A stretch of 64,000 bases of DNA from Thiomicrorhabdus sp965603495. GTDB lineage: Bacteria > Pseudomonadota > Gammaproteobacteria > Thiomicrospirales > Thiomicrospiraceae. Positions 62,462 to 64,000 of this stretch are shown in pieces (within the stretch, counting starts at the first letter, position 1; every line of letters starts with the position of its first letter). The translations under genes were made by a program, and so were the position numbers. Location of the stretch: contig CBFDDF010000011.1 in the NCBI GenBank assembly GCA_965603495.1, positions 35,451-99,450 on the forward strand, written 5' to 3'. The notes under the pieces are model-generated. The model worked only from the letters and a program-made list of their open reading frames with translations, was not told the DNA's origin and made no database searches.

Positions 62462-62893
62462 ATGAAACATCATCGCTTATCCTTGAGTTCAGTTTTCAAT
62501 TTGAGCATACTCACTTTACTGCTAGCAAGCCCTGTTATTCAAGCAGAAAATATGCCGCCTATGAACGGTGCCAACATGCAGGATATGATTCTTAAAATGA
62601 ATCAAATGCAGACATGTTTATCAGCCATCGACCCTGAAAAATTTCACGAGGCTGAGCAAGCGATGACTCAAGCGCATGCTGAAATCACTGAGTTTTGCCA
62701 ACAGCAGAAACGTGACTTAGCACAACAACACGCCATTCGATTTTCTAAGTTTATGCAGCAATCAGAAACGCTTATTCAAATAGAACGCTGTAACCAGCCT
62801 ATGCGTGGTTTGCTACCAACCATGCCGCTTATGGAGCAGACTTCTGAGATTTTATCCAGACAAAACATCTGTGATCTTATGGCTAAACCTTAG
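62462..62893 (+). CDS. Small secreted helical protein, unknown
   Basis: A 143-residue product with signal peptide (LSILTLLLASPVIQA), a Met-rich stretch NMPPMNGANMQDMILKMNQM, and helices with four Cys (TCLSAI, FCQQQ, ERCNQP, NICDLM) that may form two disulfides. No family recognised. An AAAGG site lies before the ATG. It is monocistronic; no link to neighbours. Confidence 0.65.
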   Translation: MKHHRLSLSSVFNLSILTLLLASPVIQAENMPPMNGANMQDMILKMNQMQTCLSAIDPEKFHEAEQAMTQAHAEITEFCQQQKRDLAQQHAIRFSKFMQQSETLIQIERCNQPMRGLLPTMPLMEQTSEILSRQNICDLMAKP

Positions 62894-63110
62894 GAAAACC
62901 CTTAGAGAAACACCTTTGCTATCGGAAATCGGTACTTGCTCATATTCTTCATTAAACGGACTTGTGCAAGGTCAAAAAGGAACGAGTTGTTTCCTATTTT
63001 TTTTGAAATAAAATATGCACTTTAGCGTTCTCTTATATAAGAGTAGATTTAGCACGCTACTCATTATTTAATTGCCAAGGTCTCATAGCGACTTCAACGA
63101 GGAAAAGCTT

Positions 63111-63857
63111 ATGTTAGATATTTTCAAAAACCTATGGTTCCGAGATCCAAAAGAACCTGTGACTTATATTAATGAAGTGGCCATGCGCATGCGTGCGGGA
63201 ATCTTGTTAATCATTCCACTCTACATGGGATTAACGCTGTTTGATGTAGTCTATACATCGAGCTGGGTGGTTGATGGCAACACTGCAGTAGATACTTATG
63301 ATACAGACTGGGATGGAAATATCATTTATACCGTTGAAGCTGTTAAACGAACCTATGAATACTCCGTGCAAACGGCACTGTTGCTTTATGGTCTGTTCGA
63401 AATGCTCGCCGGGATGTTTGTATTTTCTTCGCGTTTTTCACCGACGATTATACTTTGCACCTATTTAGCGAGAAACACACCGCCGGTTTGGAAACCACTT
63501 GTGCCTAAACGCTTTGCATGGAGTATTGGTGTGACCTTAATGGCCATCTGCTTAATGTTCTTCAATCCGGACACAGTGGCCTCTTGGATCAACAACCTCT
63601 GGGGCAGTCAACTATTATCAGAAACAGAGCAGTTTATTCCTTATTGGCTTCCAGTCTATATGGTCTGGGTTTGCATCGCTTTTATGTGGCTAGAAGCGAT
63701 ATTTGGCTACTGCGTAGGCTGTAAAGTTCATGCTTTACTGGTTTGGATGGGCATTATCAAAGAAGAGTGTCACGATTGTAATAATATTGATTGGGATGAG
63801 ATTGCTAGAAAACACAAAGCAAAGCAAGAATCAAAAGAGACTAACTCTCCCGACTAA
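63111..63857 (+). CDS. DUF4395 family membrane protein
   Basis: A 248-residue membrane protein with four or five helices and the DUF4395-like core RFSPTIILCTYLARNTPPVWKPLVPKRFAWSIGVTLMAICLMFF, plus EAIFGYCVGCKVHALLVWMGIIKEECHDCNNIDW with a Cys-rich end (CVGC and CHDC). Such proteins occur in sulfur and thiosulfate oxidisers near sulfur-trafficking genes; the biochemical role is unknown. The frame opens at 63072, but ATG 63111 preceded by GAGGAAAA is preferred. Confidence 0.82.
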   Translation: MLDIFKNLWFRDPKEPVTYINEVAMRMRAGILLIIPLYMGLTLFDVVYTSSWVVDGNTAVDTYDTDWDGNIIYTVEAVKRTYEYSVQTALLLYGLFEMLAGMFVFSSRFSPTIILCTYLARNTPPVWKPLVPKRFAWSIGVTLMAICLMFFNPDTVASWINNLWGSQLLSETEQFIPYWLPVYMVWVCIAFMWLEAIFGYCVGCKVHALLVWMGIIKEECHDCNNIDWDEIARKHKAKQESKETNSPD

Positions 63858-63895
63858 ATTAAACAGCACTAAATAACAGTAACACTCTAAAGCTC

Positions 63896-63927
63896 GTACA
63901 TTGTTACCAGGCCTGGTAACAATGTAC
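63896..63927. repeat. 32-bp perfect palindrome centred on ACCAGGCCTGGT
   Basis: The core is at 63906-63917 and symmetry is perfect for ten more bases on each side (GTACATTGTT / AACAATGTAC). It is 39 nt after the DUF4395 stop and just before the homopolymer contig end; assembly may have stopped at this hairpin. Confidence 0.93.
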
Positions 63928-64000
63928 CCCCCCCCCCCCCCCGCTGGGGCGCTGGCGCCGCAGCGCACCGCCGGCCGGGCGGGGGGGGGGGGGGGGGGGG
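63928..64000. other. Contig-end artefact (poly-C, GC-rich filler, poly-G)
   Basis: After the palindrome come a run of C, about 40 bases of almost pure G/C and a long G run, unlike the AT-rich rest. It looks like sequencing or assembly filler rather than genome sequence. Confidence 0.85.

Noticed and set aside
8262..63917. The 12-bp palindrome as a DNA uptake sequence or Chi/KOPS
   Set aside because: Those signals are polar; this one is symmetric. Uptake signals in known genera also have different words. Not fully excluded.
63928..64000. GC-rich stretch between C and G runs as a possible acquired element
   Set aside because: Composition and position at the contig end point to an artefact.
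1..64000. CRISPR arrays, tRNA or rRNA genes, prophage genes
   Set aside because: No regularly spaced repeats, cloverleaf-like or ribosomal sequences, or phage structural genes were seen on reading both strands.

Overview
The window is chromosomal sequence of a gammaproteobacterium with moderate to low GC and mostly housekeeping genes. Gene order supports this: dapA-bamC; ygfB-pepP-ubiH-ubiI divergent from zapA-6S RNA-fau; tsaE-amiB divergent from queG; ydbH-ynbE-ydbL; and hda next to purM-purN are all arrangements known from gammaproteobacteria. Protein style and content (SoxW-like thioredoxin, DUF4395 membrane protein, many c-di-GMP and envelope genes) would fit a marine sulfur oxidiser of the Thiomicrospira/Hydrogenovibrio/Thiomicrorhabdus type, but that assignment is an inference. 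The right edge is the end of an assembly: the last ~70 bases are homopolymer C, very GC-rich filler and homopolymer G.

Layout. 1-5.4 kb: the start of purL, bamC and dapA on the minus strand, then a Bcp-type peroxiredoxin and a PIN-PhoH ATPase on the plus strand. 5.5-13.7 kb: a LysR regulator, then a minus-strand operon ygfB-pepP-ubiH-ubiI ending in a potassium-type channel, facing zapA, 6S RNA and fau. 13.8-20.6 kb: amiB, tsaE, queG, an unknown secreted protein and dgt. 20.8-28.9 kb: envelope genes, namely a small lipoprotein, ydbH-ynbE-ydbL and a second AsmA-like protein, followed by a PEP-CTERM matrixin-like protease and a small secreted partner. 29-37.9 kb: amino-acid permease, SDR, DUF2062, DUF924, proS, ytoQ, ald, an unknown gene and fklB. 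38-46.8 kb: two PAS-GGDEF cyclases, a DUF2058 protein, a CPA1 antiporter, a Bcr/CflA pump, yggL, a GDCCVxC protein and rbgA/ylqF. 47-51.7 kb: a MacAB-type operon, then a phosphoribosyltransferase and a dienelactone-hydrolase-like protein. 51.8-58.1 kb: a minus-strand run of DUF2066, hda, tlpA, a thioredoxin, a TolC-type channel, a very short adaptor, a small unknown protein and a PilZ-like protein. 58.2-63.9 kb: purM, purN, DUF3108, dcd, a START-like protein, a small secreted protein and a DUF4395 protein.

The most unusual signal is a perfect 12-bp palindrome, ACCAGGCCTGGT, present 16 times, with at least ten near copies. Chance predicts about 0.004 copies in 64 kb. Ten perfect copies are intergenic, nine of them 32-161 nt downstream of a stop codon. 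Six lie inside genes, where one reading frame repeatedly yields Gln-Ala-Trp in unrelated proteins. Some copies sit at the centre of longer perfect palindromes of up to 32 bp. It resembles in kind the highly iterated palindromes of cyanobacteria (HIP1), although its sequence differs. No CRISPR array, prophage, complete insertion sequence, tRNA or rRNA was seen.
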